Source of the DNA: Talinum fruticosum
Lineage: Eukaryota > Streptophyta > Magnoliopsida > Caryophyllales > Talinaceae
NCBI GenBank assembly: GCA_021018815.1
Contig: JAITYX010000052.1
Location: 2,470,501-2,534,500 of the forward strand
DNA: 64,000 nt
Reading direction: 5' to 3'
The notes under the pieces were generated by a model, which saw only the letters and a list, made by a program, of their open reading frames with translations, was not told where the DNA came from and did no database searches. Position numbers and translations under genes: made by a program. Shown here piece by piece: positions 1 to 11,253 of the stretch; positions within the stretch are counted from its first letter, which is position 1, and each line of letters opens with the position of its first letter.

Positions 1-15
1 TTCCAAAAGCCGGCC

Positions 16-1429
16 TCACTTGCCCAACAAGGGTGAAAACCGGCAAGTAGGCATATGAGCTATGTCTGATGAGTTTTCTAGTTTCTCCAGCAAATAGTGA
101 GCAGTTCCATGGACAATCTCGACCACATCATCCTCCTCAATGTGATTCCCTAGGAAAGTCACCGTCTCATCCAACATGTAATATTGATGGATGAAGAAAT
201 ACTCAGATGCAAGCTGAAATTCCTTCAACGATTGCAGCCTCTTTAGCGCTAATCTCAGCACCTTTATACATGTTAATGTCCAGAAACACAACTTGTCATT
301 TAATTTTCACATTAAAAAGATGAAAATCATATCAGATTGACAATAATAAGATGAGTGTGCCGGTTTTTACTTACCCCCACTTGGTCAGTAGGATTAACTC
401 GCAAGCAGAGCTCCTTTCCACAGGAGGTGAGCACCTGAATCTTCATTTTTTCTGTGGGTTGGAAGGTGAGAGGGATAATGGAGCCAGAGTCAGCAGGGCT
501 GGCTTAAGAAAGACATCGAGCTTCGACCCACTTGATAGCCCATAGTCACGTAAGAACTTGGCATCTTGCAGCTCATGTCTTTTCTTGTGTGTATACAATC
601 CCATCCTATCTAGACAGGAAAGCTCTGCAACAAATATTTATTTTCCACAATATCAATGACTGCTTCTTAATTAGCATCACGGCAGGCTAATAATACCCAA
701 TTTATTCTGAAACTAACTGCTTAGTCTACATTGAACTTAGCACCCAGATTATCAATATAAAAGCTAGTAGATCTGAGGTTTATACCCAGATAAGTTATCA
801 AGAATTTATTGAAAACCTAAACAAATCACAAGAAAGTTTGGCAACAGCTTAGTATTTACCAGCATCTTGACTCGATCTCAAGAATTGATTAGTGTTACAA
901 TAAAACCGGGATTCTCAGGTCAAGAACTGTTCAATATTACTTTCTATGCTCGGATTATGACATGGCTTAGTATTAGATAAGTTCCCAGATGATCAAGAAC
1001 CTTAAAACATAAAATTAGGGAAGAAAAAGAAAAGCATTGACCTGGGTGCTGTCGAAGCAGTTTCATTTTGAGTTGCAGAACAGTGTCAGAGCTGTCCATT
1101 GGGATAGAGATAAAGGGTTTAGGGTGTCTGGGGATGCTGACAAAGAGCATGACAGTGGTGGGTTGGCAAGACGAATCTCGAAAGGCATCTTCGATGAGGA
1201 GTAAAAGGCGCGAATTGCGGGCGATTGAATAGGACTGAACATTGCTGTTGTTTTCAAGTATACTGCCTTGGAATACAAGCATCTGGTTAGAGATGGGTGT
1301 GCCTGTGATCTCGAAAATCTTGGCCTTCACGACAAAGACTGTGTCGGAATGGGTTATTTGCAGCCTGAATGAATTGTTATCTTCCGTTTTGATTTTAACG
1401 TTCATGGTGGAGGAGCTTGAGGTCGCCAT
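16..1429 (-). CDS. Tandem ubiquitin-like domain protein, three exons, one apparent frameshift
   Basis: Exons read 1429-1042, 624-375 and 261-16. The introns start GT and end AG, and the 1+2 phase at the first junction joins cleanly. The start ATG at 1429 (MATSSSS) is preferred over an upstream TTG. Three ubiquitin-like folds are visible: one beginning MNVKIKTED, one beginning TTVMLFVSIP and continuing into exon 2 (HELQDAKFLRDYGL), and one beginning MKIQVLTSCGKELCLRV and continuing into exon 3 up to the TGA at 16-18. The third domain is one base out of frame with the second: a run of six A (minus strand, 446-451) gives QKK then TGA at 443-445. Seven A would restore a protein of about 294 residues. 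None of the three domains shows a clear C-terminal diglycine, so conjugation is unlikely; a scaffold or proteasome-adaptor role is only inference. The family is clear; the specific gene is not recognised. Confidence 0.72.
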
Positions 1430-2780
1430 CTCTATCAAGATTCAGAAACTAAGGTTGATATGAATTGCAGGACTGAAGAATGAATCGATGAATGAATGAA
1501 TGAATGTCGAGGCTCAAGTCAAGGATGATTCTCTCTCTCTCGGCTAGATTTCTGGGGTTCTGTTTGTTGGGTAAAAGGAGAGAGATAGTTATAGTGAGCC
1601 GTTAATTATTTGCGCGCGCTTTGAAACGACTAACAGAATTCTTTTTTTTTTTTTTTTTTTTTGAGGATTCTTCTACTTCTCCTTGCTTTTCTTTATCCTT
1701 TTCTTTTTCCTGTTATGAGGATCAAGCCGATGGATAACTAACTGGCGGTCCAATTCGGTGACTGGGTAGTGATAATCAAAATTCTGACGTTCTCCAAAAA
1801 CTAGGCATAAGTTTGATTGCCATTGTCTCTATTTTGTGTTTTTTTATTTATTAAAATTTGTTCCCTTATATTATATAAAAATTATTATGCCCTTATTTTA
1901 ATTATTATTGCTTCTTAAAACTTTTTAAAATTATTACTTCACAATTTTAAAATTTTTAAAATTACACAAATAGTAAAAAATTTCCAAAATTATTTCTTTA
2001 CAGAAGATATAGTAATGTTTCATAAAGAAAATGCTCAGTGTTAAAATTATTTTAGTGAACAATATGTTACTATTTGGTGCATAATACATCATTATTTAGT
2101 GAACAAGTTTTGGTGAACAAGAATATATTGTTTTCGTAACCAATAGTCTCAATATTAGTGTACGATAACCTAATGAATAGTGTGTAAAAGAAAATTTTGG
2201 CGTGTGATGTCCTAATGCATAGTATAAAATGTCTGTTTAGTAATGTACAATCATCTTTAGGATGATATGCAATAGTTTTTGCTACTACATTCGCCTACTA
2301 AGTAGTATATAATGGTATTTGAGATGGTGTATAATAGCTTTCATAGTAACATTTTTCTACCTACGGTGTGTTTCGTTGGGTGTAAAAGAAAACGCAAACA
2401 TGTACACTATAACACATGAAATCAATATATACCAAAAACAAATTAAATATCAAATTGAAGAAATTGCATCTTGGAAAGATCAAAATTAAAGAAATTACAG
2501 CAAAATCGAAATGGAGCAGGAAAGAGATTAATAATCGAAAAGGAAAAATTAAAATTAAAAAATTGCAACAAAATCGATCAAAATTGAAGAAATTATAGAG
2601 AGAAGGAGAAAAATTGGAGGGGGAGCGAGCAAGATAGATGAAAAGAAACTTAAGGAGGAGCTTTTTGTAATAAAAAAAACAAAGAAAAGTTAATGTGACA
2701 GTTAGGAGTACATAGAGTCCTATAATCCTAGGATCAAATCCTACTGTTGTTTATTGTGTTAGGTTGGTTGTCCTGAAAAT
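1430..2780. other. Intergenic, AT-rich; upstream region of the ubiquitin-like gene
   Basis: The first 180 bases hold an ATGA-type short repeat near 1485-1505 and a CT-rich stretch near 1530, plausible leader sequence for the minus-strand gene. A T-run lies at 1642-1662. The rest is low-complexity AT-rich DNA; the small open frame near 2416-2598 is lysine-rich and looks like chance coding. I see no gene here. Confidence 0.6.
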
Positions 2781-2789
2781 TATTGTTTA

Positions 2790-3130
2790 GACAACTGTGT
2801 TTGTAGTATTCTCGGGTTCTAATTTGGTGTCCTCTACGAGTAAAAAAGCAACCCATTGCTTCTCGTTCATCTACTATAATAAGGCTGATTATAGAGTTGT
2901 TGCTCATGCTGCCGTTGGGATCCAAATTTTTGCCAACTTCTTTTTGATATGGGTATTTTCAATTACTCTGTGACAATGTCTCTGTTACTTGTTGGCAATC
3001 ATGTCCTCAACAGTAATCTAGTTGGGTACAGACCAACTCTCTCAAGTAGCAGATGTATTTATTCACAGAAACGTCATAAATTCAAGGCCAATTTGTCCGC
3101 CATTTTATCGTGTACAAATTAACAAGGTGT
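2790..3130 (+). mobile_element. Degenerate copia RNase H / pol C-terminal fragment
   Basis: The plus strand from 2815 reads GSNLVSSTSKKATHC and then, in the same frame, ADYRVVAHAAVGIQIF. These match the copia RNase H consensus 'NLVSWSSKKQ ... AEYRAVAHAAAE'. About 100 bases on, another frame reads QVADVF, the hallmark near the copia pol C-terminus. Stops and frame changes are present and no integrase or RT lies upstream, so this is a relic. No LTR pair can be assigned. Confidence 0.6.
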
Positions 3131-3324
3131 AATAGAGGATAAATATGTGTAACAAAATTCTTTTTGTTTAAGTCTTATAATTGTATTCTAGTTGGATTAT
3201 ATAAATTAGTTGCATTCTAGTTGGATGTTTAAAACCTTCCTCTTAATATAAATATACATCTAAATATCTTATAATTGAGGTAGATTGCCATGTACTTGTT
3301 CACTTGCAAAACATAAGAACAAAC

Positions 3325-3347
3325 CCTACTACTACTACTACTACTAC

Positions 3348-3420
<73 letters not shown>

Positions 3421-3447
3421 GTTGTTGTTGTTGTTGTTGTTGTTGTT
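3325..3447. repeat. Compound trinucleotide microsatellite (CTA)n(TTA)n(TTG)n
   Basis: About 120 bases of uninterrupted trinucleotide repeat change register from CTA units to TTA/ATT units (about 24) to TTG units (about 9). The polyasparagine and polyserine frame across it on the minus strand is a product of the repeat, not a gene. Confidence 0.97.
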
Positions 3448-3599
3448 ATTCATAGAAGAGAGAAAAATTAATAATATTAAAGAATGGTTGAAATGTACAA
3501 TTTAAATATAACATAGCCATATTACAATAAAGACATTGACATATCGAAAAATTTGTCAAAATTAAATTCATTTTTTATATTACAGCTCAATCTATATAT

Positions 3600-4810
3600 A
3601 TAGTTACCAAGCACCTCCCCAAATGGATGGAGTGGTAACATTATGCCCGTAGTGTGCTAACCAATCAACTGCAGTGTTTGCTTCTCTAAATATATGATCG
3701 ATGATGCAAGTGTCAAACTCTACCATCATCTGTAAAATATCTTTGATGATATAGTCGATTTGCCAAGGTGTTGTAATCTTCCCTTTAATACTGTTAATAA
3801 TGATTTTATTATCTCCTTCAATATGGATTCTCTAAATGTTCGACTTGATTTCTTGTTGAATACTGAATCCGAGCGTGCATGCTTCAGCTACCAATATGGA
3901 TGTGTGTCCTAGATTAGCCAAACCTGCTGCTAGGAGGTTGCCATTCTCATTTCTTAAAAGAAAGCCCATGGTAGCATTATCATTGCTAAGCGATCTATCA
4001 AAATTGAGCTTGATGCACCTAGGTGCTGGTTTATTCCATTTAACCAAGTGATTTTGCTTGGTATTTGTTGCCCTTCTAAATGAATTTCCTTCCAATGGGG
4101 TACATCTAAGTCTTGATTTCCATTTGGTAGCTAGTCTTTTAGCTCTAATAAGAACTCTAATATGATTAAACTCTTCATCTTTAAACACCAAAGCATTCGT
4201 TTCCTTCCAAATGCTCCATAGTAAAACGATGATTCAGTGTAGTTGATATGATTTGAGGGAGTTGTGCGCCGAATGGAGGATGTTAATCCCATCGATGTGG
4301 GGATTGATGAAGTTGATGTGGTGAAGCCAGTGGTGGCTTTTTGCTATGTACCAAACCTAATGCGATCTTAAGCAGTTGAAAAAGAGGTGGTTGCTCGTTT
4401 CATCATCGAGATGGCACAATTTACATCTTGGTTGCATCCGGATGCCTCGCCAACAAGAGTTCTTTTCGGAGATAATCCTTTAAGAAAGAATTGCCATACA
4501 AAAGTCTTAAGCTTAGGTGAAATGTTTGTTTTCCAAATTCAATTTCCTTCCCAACATTCATGCCTATGAGCATTCTAGGCAAGATGAGTTGCCATTTTTA
4601 TTGAAAATGATCCATTTTCGAGAGGGGCCTCAGCAGGATTCATCTGATCTAGCAAAAAGTGGTAGTTGTAAACTAGTTATAAGCTTAATTATCTCTTCTG
4701 GTAGAACAAGTCTAAGCTTAGGAATATCCCACTCTCTATCCTTAGTAATAAATTCACTAACCTTGGTTTATAACTCGAACGAAAGAAGGTCAAAACTTGT
4801 AATTTAGAGA
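3600..4810 (-). mobile_element. 5'-truncated LINE: zf-RVT and RNase H remnant
   Basis: On the minus strand the fragment shows, in order, the pre-zinc segment (WDIPKLRL and LITSLQLPLF type, 4800-4620), a zinc-binding RT motif CKLCHLDDETSNHLFFNC (about 4440-4380), the LLWSIWKETNALVF block (about 4230) and an RNase H domain (KLNFDRSLS, GFLLRNENGNLLAAG, then HIEGDNKIIINSIKG and DWLAHYGH, 4050-3620). That is the usual C-terminal order of plant L1-type ORF2. Stops and frameshifts interrupt it. The RT core and endonuclease are missing, as expected for a 5'-truncated copy. The minus-strand frame 4191-3832 is the longest open piece. Confidence 0.82.
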
Positions 4811-5204
4811 AGATTTTGATTATGGCACCACATGTCTTGAAGCTATTGTTCATAAATCCTACTTTAATTAAATTTTATTCAGCTATGAGCTATGGCGCTG
4901 CATGCTTTGCACGGGCACTTTCAAGTTCCAACTAGTGGAGTAAATTATATTAAAAACATGGAAGCATGGTTCACAAAGGACAAAATGAGTAGACGACTAT
5001 TCTTTTTAGAGCTTTTATTATATTAAAAACTTTGCAATATGTTTCACAAAATACAGAATAATTTGACTACTTTCAGACTCCTCCTATTTTATAATATATA
5101 TTATTTTATAATTTTAATGTTAAATTAATAATTAATTTATAAATTTTATTTGTATTTATTTTTTATAAACTTTCTTTTATTTTTAATAAAATTTATGACA
5201 ATTT

Positions 5205-7855
5205 TGTTGGATTATGGAGCCTAATGGAGTTAGTTGGGCTCGGGTTTTGTAAGCAAAGAAGTTGGCATGGACATGACAACATGGGCAGGGACGGGAAAAA
5301 CACGAAGAAAATGGTACAACTTGGCCGGAGTAGTGGCACGGTCGTGCCATGGCTCTTCTCGGATTCCTTGTTTTCTTGCCATTTTTTGTCGGTTTTTATG
5401 TATTAATGCTTAGTTAATTTCTTGTAAATGTTGCATGACTGATTATACCTATTTGATAAGTGCTAAACCTCCATTATTGAATAAGAAGAATAGCAAGAAT
5501 AAGGTATAAACTAGTGAAAGCTTGAGTGAAAATCCTTGTAAGATATTCGGTATTCTAGTGCATCGATTTCGTGATTTTTTCCCGGTTTGAGTTTTTCCAC
5601 GTTAAAATTTCTCGTGTCCATTTTGTTTTATTTCTTTTGTTCAAAGTTTAATTGTTTGAGAGCTCTCCGATCCTAACAACATATATCGGAGTGTGGTGAG
5701 ATTTGAGAGTTCACAAAAACATGGAGAACGATAAGGTAAAAATTGAGAGGTTCGATGGAAAGGACTTTGCGTTATGAAAAATGCAAGTCGAGGACTTGCT
5801 GTACCAGAAAGAGTATCAACTCCTCGAGTGAAGCACGCGAGATATGGAACAAAAGGTTTGAGAGTTGCTCGATCGGTAAGCTCTTGGGACGGTGAGATTG
5901 ACATTGGCGTGGAACGTGGCGTTCAACGTGATGAAACAAAAAAGACAAAAGGGCTATTGGAAGCGTTACCCAAACCTCTATAAGAAACCTTCGACGGTAA
6001 ATAAGGTATATCTCATGCATCGGTTATTTGACTTAAAAATGATATACAGCACTAGTGTAGCGGATCATATTAATGAGTTTAATATGATCATCTCTAATCT
6101 TATTTCAGTGAAAATAAATTTTAAGGATGAGGTTAAGGCCCTAATTTTGTTGTATTCGCTACCCGAGTCTTAGGATACTATAGTGTCCACCGTTAGTAGT
6201 GTTAGGGGATCCAATGCATTAAAGTATGATGAGGTCCGGGACGTAATCTTGAGCAAAAGTATTCGCAAGAAAGATTCGGGAGTCATCGGGAAATGCTTTT
6301 CATATGAGGGGTAGGGAGAAGCATGTGAAAAATGGCCAGTCTAAATCCAAAGTAAGGGGTCGAGTCCCAAAACCCGGGGAGGTTATTTGTTAAGGTCTGT
6401 GGTGACCGGGGACACTTTAAGAAAATGTGTCCTAATAAGTTTGATGACTGGAGTTATATAAATTTCATGGAAAATATAGGTGATGCACTTATGGTTAGTG
6501 TAGAAATCCCTATTGAGTCTTGGGTGGTGGATTCCGGGTGTCATTTCATTATAGGGCTAGTAGAAACTTATTTCATAATTTTGTTACGTGAAACTTTGGG
6601 AAAGTGTTTATGGAAAATGGGAAAAGCTGAGACATACCAGGAAAAGGGGATGCGAGGATCAAAACCTCTAGTGGGGGTTTTGGAATTTGTATGGTGTTAG
6701 GTATATTCCGAGGTTGGCTAAAAATCTAATTTTGGTGAGTTAGTTGGATAAGTTGGGATACCTAATAAAATTTGGCAATGGTGGCTGGAAGATTGTTAAG
6801 GGGGCGTTAGTTGTGGTTAAGGGTATAAAATCTAGCTTTTTATTGTAGTGACTTAGCCTTGAATGTCGGGGTTTACGGTTCCGAGTGGGAGTCTTCGGGG
6901 TGAAAGACTTGGTGTGGGTTCTACTGAAGTGGGAGTTGATGTGGATGATGGGATGTTTGTTGGGTCTACAAACGGGTAATCGGGTGCTCTACAAAGTGTA
7001 TTGCAAGAAGCGTGTTTAATGAAGAAATCGGCGTTGTCAACGAAAGGTAAAGCCCGGAGGTATAAACTTTTTCTTCATTATGTTTTATGCACTAACGCTG
7101 GTGAGCTAGTTTTGCATGGTCAAAGTGTGAAAGAGGTTGATCAATCCGAGTGGGAGTTCACGCCGGGTGATGGTAATAAGGTTGAAGGCTTGGATAGTGG
7201 GAATCAGGTGAAGGAGTTAGTCCAAGGTGAAGGTACCAAAATGGTGAGGCGGTGTAACGCCTCGATTGGTCTCTCATGTTGAATGGGTCGGGTTTCGAGT
7301 GGACTAGATAGGTGCAACAAGGAGGTAAGTCATTAGTCTCCAAGTGGGAGATTGTTGGATTATGAAGCCTAATAGGGTTAGTTGGGCTCAGGTTTTGCAA
7401 GCACGAAGTTGCCATGGTCACGGGAAAGGTGGCACGGACATGACAACATGGGCACGGACGGGAAAACACGAAGAAAACCGTGCAACTTGGCCGGAGCAGT
7501 GGCAAGGGGCACGCCGGTGTCATCGTTGGGTCTTCTCGGATTCCTTGTTTTCTTGTCGTTTTCGTTAGTTTTTGTGTACTATTGCTCGGTTAATTACTTA
7601 TAAATGTTGTATGACTGATTATGACTATTTAATCGGTGTTAAACCTCCATTGTCGAGTAAGAAGAATAGCAAGAGTAAGGTGTAAGCTAGTGAGAGCTTG
7701 AGTGAAAATCCTTGAAAGATATTCGGTATTTTAATGCATCGATTTCATGGTTTTTTTCTCGATTTGGGTTTTTTCATGTTAAAAATTCTTATATCCATTT
7801 TATTTTATTTCTTTTGTTCAAAATTTTATTTTTTGAGAGCTATCTGATCCTAACA
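5205..7855 (+). mobile_element. Short copia-type LTR element with gag and no pol (TR-GAG-like)
   Basis: The LTRs are 5205-5678 and 7353-7855, both beginning TGTTGG and ending CCTAACA. They are flanked by a 5-bp target duplication AATTT (5200-5204 and 7856-7860). A purine-rich tract (CCAAGTGGGAGATTG) abuts the 3' LTR, as in copia elements. The internal region is only about 1.67 kb. It encodes a decayed gag, a zinc knuckle and a protease-like DSG segment; no integrase or reverse transcriptase is seen, and a C-terminal segment (VKELVQGEG...RRCNASIGLS) follows directly. The second copy at 27.0-29.3 kb has the same layout, so the loss of pol probably predates amplification. The LTRs differ by indels, notably about 30 bp near their 5' ends. 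Confidence 0.85.
5721..7282 (+). pseudogene. Copia-type gag / zinc-knuckle / protease remnant
   Basis: The gag begins MENDKVKIERFDGKDFAL and then meets TGA where other copies have Trp. UBN2-type gag segments follow (VADHINEFNMIISNLI, 6058-6110; SNALKYDEVRDVILSKS, about 6210). A zinc knuckle of the form CGDRGHFKKMC lies near 6400-6430, and SWVVDSGCHF, a retropepsin-like active-site triad DSG, near 6520-6545. Several frameshifts and stops make it non-functional. The frame 7001-7282 ends in RRCNASIGLSC and is shared with the second copy. Confidence 0.78.
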
Positions 7856-7860
7856 AATTT

Positions 7861-8940
7861 TATTTTTAACATAAATTTTTTAAAAATTACATCCATTCTA
7901 AGCATTACTGCATGATTTAGTAAGTAAATTAATCTCGAGAAGGACCTCATAATTTGCAGTGATAAGACATGCATTTATTGTCTGGTGATACAACTGTAAA
8001 ATATGCAAAGTTCAATACAATGTGTTTTTAAAATTGAATAATTATTGAATTTGAATAGCAATGTACATGCAGTGGGATCGGGTGGCAAGTTTCAAAATAT
8101 TATATAAATTATAAAATAAAGTATTATTTTATATGAAATATTACCTACAGTTTATTTGTATAAAGTTATATGGAGAAAATTTGGGTAAAAAATAGATTAA
8201 AAGTTATATCTTATTACTAACACAGAGGTTTTTCTTGAATAATTATCACTTATAAAATAAAATTTAAAAAAATTATACAAATTGCTAATTGAGAATAAAA
8301 TTTACAGAGAAATAGTAATATTAAGGTTGATAGAGAACAAGATAAAAATATTTGACAATCTCACAAATATATGTGTTATAGAGTTATAGCTTGTACCATA
8401 TGTTTTTTCTTCCTAATTTGTTAAATCTTCAACTTTTTAGGATAGATACATTTATTTCTCCTTCCTAATTTGTTAACTCTTTCCATAAAAAAAAAAAAAT
8501 TTCTTCGATCTTCAATTACTTTTTATGTGCCTTATTTTAGTTTATACTAATATAAAATTCCTATTTTTTTAATAATTATGATTAATTATGAATGTAAAGT
8601 TTTAATAATCGTCAACTATGTTAACAAGTATCAAATGATATCCTAATCGGATTACTCCTACCTGAATGGTGTGACATATGCATAATTTTATAAATATGAA
8701 AATTATAGATAAAATAATATTTTAATATAATTTATAAATTATAATACAATTCTATTATTTAAGAATACCATTTTTTTAATTTATTACATAATATAATAAC
8801 TTTTAAATTAAGAGAAGATGCTTAAGGTATATTTTCGTATAAGACACATAAGAATAAAAATATATGCTATGTGAAGAATTTTTTTTTTTTTAGTGTTTTC
8901 TTTTGTAGGTGGACGCATCTATATAGGGGGTCTACCATGC
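7861..8940. other. AT-rich spacer between copia element and Kunitz relic
   Basis: No coding sequence is visible. The stretch 7918-8110 is homologous to 15238-15410 (part of the segmental duplication). A TATA-like element (ctatatagg) near 8920 sits where the promoter of the Kunitz relic would be and has a counterpart (tttataaat) near 15740. Confidence 0.5.
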
Positions 8941-8966
8941 CCCTTTGATTCACCTCACAAAGACAA

Positions 8967-9150
8967 ATGACTAACAATGTCCTGCAACTCCCATGCCCCT
9001 TTGTTACAGTCCATTTCTACTACTCCCATCACCGGCGACGTGGTTCTAGACGTTATGGGGAAGCAGGTGATAGCAGGGGAAGAATACTGCGTCAAACAAA
9101 GCCACGGAACGTTCGTGATAGAGTCCTGCAATCACTATCATCACACGGCC
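8967..9150 (+). pseudogene. Kunitz-type proteinase inhibitor fragment
   Basis: The frame starting at 8977 reads GDVVLDVMGKQVIAGEEY then CVKQSHGTFVIES, the N-terminal strand of the Kunitz (STI/miraculin) fold, before switching to unrelated 3' flank. It aligns with the fuller copy at 15825-16456 but lacks everything after the first 50 or so mature residues. The signal-peptide region is out of frame (MTNNVLQLPCP in another frame). It is a truncated duplicate. Confidence 0.7.
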
Positions 9151-9531
9151 CCCGTTATCCGTCTACATTTACCAATCATATTACATATCCATATCGTCCT
9201 ATATCATATCACGTCATATTATATGCTTGTTTTAAAGATCTATATTTTTAGTTATTCAGTTGATAACTATTGCATTCTTATTGTGGATTTTATAAACTCA
9301 TCGTATACATTTAACCTTAATTAGTGACATTAAGTTTCTTTAACCTTAATTTTTTCTGACTTTTTATACCTTAGGCACTAAATTTAACATTTGCGCATAG
9401 TTCAGTCAATTAGAAATGGCCGTTTTATCTTTGCAGAATTTATCTTCTTACTGTTTTCCAGGATTAGGTTTGTAGTGTTGTTGATGAGATTTAGTGGCCC
9501 GAGTTCCTTGGTCAGATGTTTAATTACTTTA

Positions 9532-9757
9532 TACTCTTTCCGCTTCAATTTATTTATGACTTTACAATCTTGATGATATATTTAATGAATATTTTATCAG
9601 TTTTACCCTCATTAATTTTTTTCCTTTCTACTTTCCTCATTTCTAATGAAATCCTACGGATATTTTGGTTTTTAGTCACTAATTTATCTTGAAATTGACT
9701 CTATCTTGATATTCCTCCAATGGTCTAAAGAGGCAAATAAATTGAACGTACAGAGTA
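9532..9757. mobile_element. Stowaway-like MITE
   Basis: The element begins TACTCTTTCCGCTTCAATT and ends, on the other strand, TACTCTGTACGTTCAATTT. These imperfect inverted ends are bounded by TA, about 226 bp apart and AT-rich inside, and fit the Tc1/mariner-type Stowaway signature. Confidence 0.65.
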
Positions 9758-10327
9758 ATTCTGCTATGGGTTTTCTCGTCAACATCCATTTTGTTTATAT
9801 ATAAAGCCTTGCAAGCCGGAAAGTACGCTGAAACCTACACTTATTTCAATCTCTCCTCACCGCGATTAGAGTATGATGTATACCCTTCACGGCGTAGAAC
9901 ATTTGCAAGTGTCTGTTCTACGTATGTGAATGAGAGGAGCTTAAAATTAATTAATAAGATGTGTCGAACAGAAAAACTTTACTAATTTGTTGTCTAATTC
10001 TCATTCCTAAGCAATCTGAATCTATGAAAGGGGCAAGATGTCAAAGAATGAGAAATGACAAGAGTGCCCGAGAAATGGACAGAATCAAAAAGCTGCCAGA
10101 TCCGCTTCTACTTTATATTTTTTCATTTCTCCCAACAAAGGTCGCTGTAGGCACTAGCGTGCTTTCCAAGAGATGGATGAGTTTGTGGATTGACCTCCCT
10201 ATCCTCCCCTTCAAATTGGATGTTTTTGAGTCAGAGGTAGACACGGGAGATTTGCCTGGAGAAGCTTTCATTTAAATGTAAACAGGGTCTTGCTCAACTG
10301 TGTGCTTCACATGTAACAAAGTGCATA

Positions 10328-11253
10328 TGTTGGGTTTATGTCCCAAATTTTATATGGCTTGCCTTTGTGTTTTGCTACCTGGCTATTGACCTGCACTAAT
10401 TTCCTTGTCAAATTTTATATGGCTTGCCTTCGTGTTTTGCTACCTTGCTATTGACATACACTAATTTCCTTGTCAAAGATATTAAAATCCAAATTTGATT
10501 CACATTGATCGTGACTTTTATCAATCATCATGCACATGTTTTTTTTCTGGGAAAGGCCAGCATGACTCTTTTGTGGACAGCATCCGACACGGGCTTCCGT
10601 GCCCACCCATGTCAGGTGTTGCTTCGTCCGTTCGGGTATTCAAGGAGTTGTTGTGCGCAAATATGTCTAACTCTATTACGAGTAGTTTCAACTTTATTTG
10701 GACTTTTACTGCTGAAAATTTACATGGTGTTTCAATGGTGATTTATTTTGGATCATTATTAGCCAAGTTATGAGGAGTTATATTAAGCGCAAGCATGCCA
10801 AAGAGCACCTCTCTGCTATATCCACCACTCTAGCCTATTTATATGGTTGTTATTCAACCTTGTTGAGTTTAGTGGTTTTCCCTACCATTTATCCTTTGAG
10901 AGAATATTAATTTGGTACTTTATGTCTCTCGTTTTTATCCATCTTTTGTTAGAAAGTTAAGCTTTGATCTCGTAATATCTATCAATTCCTTCAGATCTTG
11001 TATCCCTTGAGATCTTGTCCTTATTGCGGTTATTAGCCTCTTGATGTCTATGCTTTGTACTCTCATTATTCTAGTGAATTTTGTTGCTTATTTGCCGCCC
11101 ATGGTTTTTTTTTTCGATTTGGGTTTCCAAGTAAAAATCACGGTATCTATTTTGATATTGTTATTCTACATAATACTTCTCTAATATCTATATTCTCTTC
11201 CTATTTTTCGATTATTATATACTCCAATCAAATTATTTTTATTTTTCCTTAGA
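10328..11253. mobile_element. Probable solo LTR inserted in exon 1 of F-box unit A
   Basis: The insert starts TGTTGGGTTTATGTCCC and ends ...TTCCTTAGA. It is bounded by GCATA (10323-10327) and GCACA (11254-11258), a 4-of-5 match consistent with a 5-bp target duplication. Removing it rejoins the F-box homology. Near its right end the 'cgatttgggtttccaagtaaaaatc' stretch resembles the 3' part of the copia LTRs at 5.2 and 7.4 kb. The right terminus lacks a clean CA, so the LTR assignment is probable, not proven. Confidence 0.55.
10349..10478. repeat. Tandem duplication of about 65 bp
   Basis: Two near-identical copies (starting caaattttatatggcttgcc at 10349 and again at about 10412) follow each other inside the LTR-like insertion, with a few mismatches. 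Confidence 0.8.

Larger units (their letters stand above)
4870..9420 (+). repeat. Segmental duplication, left copy
   Basis: Blocks here recur in the same order and orientation at 13140-16890: a 'gcatgctttgcacgggcac' block followed by the 'atgtttcacaaaa' block (4890-5060 against 13155-13345), a block around 7918-8110 (against 15238-15410), the Kunitz relic at 8940-9140 (against 15765-15990) and a 3' flank at 9170-9330 (against 16660-16815). The copia element at 5205-7855 is an insertion into this copy. A large part of the Kunitz reading frame is missing here compared with the right copy. Confidence 0.75.

Noticed and set aside
1430..1438. Upstream extension of the ubiquitin-like frame to 1438
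   Set aside because: It would start at TTG; the first ATG is at 1429. The same holds for the minus-strand F-box gene, which starts at 59702, not 59729.
3229..3453. Polyasparagine/polyserine frame on the minus strand
   Set aside because: It is the direct translation of the trinucleotide microsatellite.
7158..7603. Overlapping frames on both strands around the 3' LTR of the first copia element
   Set aside because: They are LTR and internal sequence read in shadow frames.
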